From Akkermansiaceae bacterium (GTDB lineage Bacteria > Verrucomicrobiota > Verrucomicrobiia > Verrucomicrobiales > Akkermansiaceae), in the NCBI GenBank assembly GCA_023301545.1, contig JALZUI010000162.1:1-11002 (forward strand): DNA of 11,002 bases, in the 5' to 3' direction. The notes below the pieces were generated by a model. That model saw nothing but the letters and a program-made list of their open reading frames with translations. It was not told the DNA's origin and made no database searches. Positions 7,787 through 11,002 of the stretch are shown piece after piece. A program made the position numbers and the translations under genes. Numbering within the stretch: the first letter of the stretch is position 1; every line of letters begins with the position of its first letter.

Positions 7787-8895
7787 TGGGCTTACCCACC
7801 AGAAATCGACGCCGAGGAGGAGGAAAGCTCGGTAAAAAGAGCGATATCATTCACTGCCCCGCTGAATGGGACGTTTCGCCCCCTATTGGAGTTTCGACCA
7901 CCGCTGACCAGCTCAACTACCACTCCAGCTGTCTACGCCCAGAGGATCGCCGTCCTCCCGTTAATGAACTATCAGTACACCCTAAGGTTCACGAGCGACT
8001 CGCCCCGATTTCAGACATCATCGAGCCCCGAGTGCTCCACACTCTCGAAAACGTGCGCATTTTCTCGCAGAATGGCGTTTTCATTGATTCTGAAAACCGG
8101 GTTATCCATGACCTCAGCCCCGATTTCAAACCTCGCCAAACACACGAGCATCGTCTCCTACGCTATACCGGACTCCCTCCCGTAAAGAAATTAAAGGGGC
8201 ACGGGTTTTCATTTGTCTCTGCCGCCTCTTGGAAAAACTACTTTCACTGGCTCATCGACACCCTCCCCACCGCCCGCTTATTTGACTGGACGGAATACGA
8301 CTACATCCTCGCGCCTACCTCGCGGCGATATCACCTTCTAGCCTATCAAGCACTAGGCATCCCGCTTGATAAAATCATCCCCCTAGAGCACAAGACACAC
8401 TACGAGGTCGAAAAAATCTCACACATCCCTCGAGGAGGAGTCGCTCTAGTGCCGGATGAAGCGATTCAATACCTGCGAGACCTTTTTGATGTCCAACCCT
8501 CTCCTCATGCGGATCGTAAACTTTATCTCAGCCGCAATGACGGCTGGAGACGTCGTATCACTAATGAAGACGAAGTTTGCGCTGCCCTCGAATCCTATGG
8601 CTACGAACACATCGTCATCGGTAACCGAACAATCAAAGAACAGGGAGAACTTTTCGCACAGGCTTCCCACGTTGTCGGTCCTCATGGAGCGGCTATGACC
8701 AATCTCGTGTTCTCAGGCACAGAGACCAAGCTCATGGAATGCTTCTCTGGCACCTTCATGTTCCCCCACTTCTACCACCTCTGTGCCTCGCTCCGCCAGC
8801 CCTACCTCGCCCACTGGACAGAAAACCCGACCGACGCCCCAGACGGACCGATCGAGCTTGAGAGCTTCCTCTCCCTCATCGAGAAAATGGACTAA
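7786..8895 (+). CDS. Glycosyltransferase family 61 (DUF563)-like protein
   Basis: A 369-residue protein with the hallmarks of GT61-type transferases: the NYFHWLIDTLPTARLF segment at 151-166 (family pattern N-Y-x-H-W-L), KLYLSRND at 245-252, and the C-terminal signature GPHGAAMTNLVFS at 298-310 followed by LMECF. Family members move sugars such as xylose or N-acetylglucosamine. In bacteria many sit in polysaccharide or capsule gene sets; substrate and acceptor here are unknown. There is no signal peptide or membrane helix, so it should act in the cytoplasm. The very basic start (RNRRRGGGKLGKK, 6-18) may help it bind the inner face of the membrane. The ATG overlaps the TPR B stop by one base, which supports this start, and uvrB follows after 8 bp. 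No other polysaccharide genes are visible. It may glycosylate an envelope component linked to the upstream cassette, or simply share the operon. Confidence 0.85.
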   Translation: MGLPTRNRRRGGGKLGKKSDIIHCPAEWDVSPPIGVSTTADQLNYHSSCLRPEDRRPPVNELSVHPKVHERLAPISDIIEPRVLHTLENVRIFSQNGVFIDSENRVIHDLSPDFKPRQTHEHRLLRYTGLPPVKKLKGHGFSFVSAASWKNYFHWLIDTLPTARLFDWTEYDYILAPTSRRYHLLAYQALGIPLDKIIPLEHKTHYEVEKISHIPRGGVALVPDEAIQYLRDLFDVQPSPHADRKLYLSRNDGWRRRITNEDEVCAALESYGYEHIVIGNRTIKEQGELFAQASHVVGPHGAAMTNLVFSGTETKLMECFSGTFMFPHFYHLCASLRQPYLAHWTENPTDAPDGPIELESFLSLIEKMD

Positions 8896-8903
8896 TCGAC
8901 GCT

Positions 8904-11002
8904 ATGGATTTCCAACTCGAAACTGATTACTCTCCTGCAGGTGATCAATCCCAAGCGATCGACAAACTTGTCAAATCGATCCAAGCAGGAAATCGCCATC
9001 AAACGCTCATGGGAGTAACTGGTTCAGGCAAGACCTTTACCATGGCCAATATCATCCAGCAGATGAATCGGCCGACCTTGATCATGAGCCATAACAAGAC
9101 GCTGGCGGCTCAATTATATTCGGAATTTAAAAACTTCTTCCCCAATAATGCCGTTGAATACTTCGTCTCTTACTTCGACTACTACCAACCAGAGGCCTAC
9201 ATTCCGCGCTCAGATACCTACATCGAAAAAGACTCAGCCGTAAACGATGAGATCGAGCGTCTACGCCTCAGCACAATGGGATCGCTACTTACTCGTAAAG
9301 ACACCATCGTAGTCGCATCCGTGAGCTGTATCTACGGTTTAGGATCCCCTGATGATTATGTAGGCAGCATGCTCCCGATCCATGTGGGGCAAGAAATTAG
9401 CCGCGACGATTTTCTGAAAAACCTCGTCGACCTCATGTTTGAGCGCAACGACCATGAATTCTCCAGAGGGCGCTTTCGCGTTCGCGGCGATGTCGTAGAC
9501 ATCCACCCTGCTTATCTTGAAAAAACCGCTATCCGAGTCGAATTTTTCGGCGACGAAATCGATCGCATATCAGAGGTCTCCATGCCAAGAGGCACCACGA
9601 TGGGTTCAGTGGAAAACTACACCTTTTTCCCTGCCAAACAATTCGTCACCAATAAGACGACCCTCAAGCAGGCAATGCGGGCTATTAAAGACGAGATGGT
9701 TAAGTCCGTTGATCTTTTTGAACAACAAGGAAAGCTAGTCGAAGCACAACGCTTGAAAATGAGGACCGAATACGACCTCGAAATGATGGAAGAAGTCGGT
9801 TACTGCCAAGGCGTGGAAAACTATTCCCGCCACCTCACTGGTCGTAAACCGGGAGAAACGCCCTACACCCTGCTCGACTTTTTCCCTGACGATATTCTTC
9901 TCCTCATCGACGAGTCCCATGCTACCCTTCCCCAAGTCCGAGGTATGTACGAAGGCGATCGATCTCGTAAGAAAACTCTGGTAGAGCACGGGTTCCGTCT
10001 CCCCAGCGCCATGGATAACCGCCCTCTGCAGTTTTCTGAATTCCTCGGTCATATAGAGCAAAGTCTCTACGTCAGTGCGACCCCCGGCCCCTTTGAACTA
10101 GCGAACTCGCGCTCGGACGTTAAAAGCTACATCAAAATTGCAGGGAAAGACGGTCAAGGAATCGATCCGTTCACCATCAAGCAAATGAAAATCGAAAGCT
10201 CAGGCAATACCGAAGCTGTCGAAGATTTCGATCCTAACAAACTGGGGCGACAATTAATTATCGAACAAATCATCCGTCCTACCGGCCTTCTCGATCCCGA
10301 GTTAGTAATGCGCCCGCTCAAAGGACAAATTGATGAAACGATCGAGCTCTGCCGACAAAACGTCGAAAAAAACGAGCGAGTCCTTGTCACTACTCTAACT
10401 AAGCGTACCGCTGAAGACCTAGCTGATTACCTAAAGGATACAGGCCTCAAAGCTCGTTACCTACACTCTGACATCGACGCCATCGAGCGGGTCGAAATTC
10501 TCCGCGCACTTCGCGCCGCTGAGTTTGACATCCTCATTGGCATTAACCTTCTCCGTGAAGGACTTGATCTCCCCGAAGTCTCTCTAGTCTGTATTCTCGA
10601 TGCGGATAAAGAAGGGTTCCTCAGAAACGACACCTCCCTCATCCAGACTGCTGGCCGCGCCGCTCGTCATGTCAACGGGCAATGCTACCTCTTTTGTGAC
10701 GTCATCACTGATTCGATCAAAAAACTCATCGATGTCACCGAATACCGCCGTGCGAAACAGATCGCACACAATGAAGAACATAGCATCACCCCCACCAGTG
10801 TCGTCCGTCCCGTTCAAAAATCCTTACAGCAGTTCTCTCACGAAGACCGAGGCGGAAAAACCGTTGAGGCTAGCATAGTCGGCGAAGACGAAGCGATCTA
10901 CAACGCTACCGCTATTCTTATGGAGCTCGAAAAGGAAATGCTCTCCGCGGCGAACAACTTAGACTTCGAAAAAGCAGCCCACCTCAGAGATCAAATTAAG
11001 GC
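8904..11002 (+). CDS. uvrB: UvrB, excinuclease ABC subunit B (3' end cut by window edge)
   Basis: This is the damage-verifying helicase-like subunit of nucleotide excision repair. It receives the lesion from UvrA, opens the helix and recruits UvrC. The window holds 699 full codons. Visible motifs: Walker A GVTGSGKT (37-44), SHNKTLAAQ (62-70), the lesion-probing beta-hairpin region around 90-115 (YFDYYQPEAYIPRSDTY), the UvrA-binding domain from about 150, DESH (336-339), SATPGP (391-396), RPTGLLDP (458-465), LLREGLDLPEV (helicase motif V), the motif VI sequence QTAGRAAR (581-588), and the C-terminal UVR motif at about 663-699, which pairs with UvrC. The usual length is about 660-680. This copy is already longer because of about 46 extra residues between SATPGPFEL and EQIIRPTG. 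Only the last few to about 20 residues should lie beyond the edge. It starts 8 bp after the glycosyltransferase, without a clear Shine-Dalgarno sequence or its own visible promoter, so it is likely read through from upstream. Confidence 0.97.
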   Translation, partial: MDFQLETDYSPAGDQSQAIDKLVKSIQAGNRHQTLMGVTGSGKTFTMANIIQQMNRPTLIMSHNKTLAAQLYSEFKNFFPNNAVEYFVSYFDYYQPEAYIPRSDTYIEKDSAVNDEIERLRLSTMGSLLTRKDTIVVASVSCIYGLGSPDDYVGSMLPIHVGQEISRDDFLKNLVDLMFERNDHEFSRGRFRVRGDVVDIHPAYLEKTAIRVEFFGDEIDRISEVSMPRGTTMGSVENYTFFPAKQFVTNKTTLKQAMRAIKDEMVKSVDLFEQQGKLVEAQRLKMRTEYDLEMMEEVGYCQGVENYSRHLTGRKPGETPYTLLDFFPDDILLLIDESHATLPQVRGMYEGDRSRKKTLVEHGFRLPSAMDNRPLQFSEFLGHIEQSLYVSATPGPFELANSRSDVKSYIKIAGKDGQGIDPFTIKQMKIESSGNTEAVEDFDPNKLGRQLIIEQIIRPTGLLDPELVMRPLKGQIDETIELCRQNVEKNERVLVTTLTKRTAEDLADYLKDTGLKARYLHSDIDAIERVEILRALRAAEFDILIGINLLREGLDLPEVSLVCILDADKEGFLRNDTSLIQTAGRAARHVNGQCYLFCDVITDSIKKLIDVTEYRRAKQIAHNEEHSITPTSVVRPVQKSLQQFSHEDRGGKTVEASIVGEDEAIYNATAILMELEKEMLSAANNLDFEKAAHLRDQIK

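Noticed and set aside
9735..10061. Minus-strand 108-codon open frame opposite uvrB
   Set aside because: The plus strand here encodes conserved UvrB motifs including DESH, so the minus-strand frame is a shadow.
10600..10878. Plus-strand open frame overlapping the end of uvrB in another frame
   Set aside because: It is rich in Ser, Pro and Thr and has no motif, while the UvrB frame continues intact through motif VI to the UVR motif.

Overview
The window is ordinary, densely packed bacterial chromosome. It has no tRNA, rRNA, CRISPR array or recognisable insertion sequence. Gene content suggests a Gram-negative, didermic bacterium: an ExbB/ExbD-type proton channel pair, two large exported TPR proteins and a family-61-type glycosyltransferase. 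My best guess is the Verrucomicrobiota (Opitutae-like) or another PVC lineage. This rests on the style of the UvrC and UvrB sequences, the signal-peptide-bearing ExbB and the ExbBD-TPR gene order. It is an inference and was not tested against a database.

Layout: (1) At the left edge, the first 45 codons of an unidentified protein with one N-terminal membrane segment read leftward off the window. (2) uvrC, complete and also leftward, encodes the nucleotide-excision-repair nuclease in an unusually compact form. (3) An 88-bp divergent intergenic region presumably holds the promoters for uvrC and for the rightward gene set. (4) Six rightward genes follow with almost no spacing: exbB-like, exbD-like (1-bp overlap), TPR protein A (18-bp gap), TPR protein B (21-bp gap), a GT61-like glycosyltransferase (1-bp overlap) and uvrB (8-bp gap). 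uvrB runs off the right edge, probably lacking only its last few to about 20 codons.

How the genes may work together: ExbB and ExbD form a proton-driven inner-membrane motor in characterised relatives. Here the motor has no TonB, TolA or receptor gene beside it. It is followed by two exported TPR proteins of almost equal size (778 and 793 residues) that look like ancient tandem duplicates. The simplest reading is an envelope machine in which the motor acts on, or is scaffolded by, the paired periplasmic TPR solenoids. The glycosyltransferase would add a cell-surface sugar function. uvrB sits at the end of the same apparent transcription unit and uvrC is divergent from its start, so two excision-repair genes bracket the envelope genes.

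The points most worth checking are the TonB-less ExbBD/twin-TPR cassette, the compact UvrC, an insertion of roughly 46 residues in UvrB, the bracketing by repair genes, and the absence of clear Shine-Dalgarno sequences.
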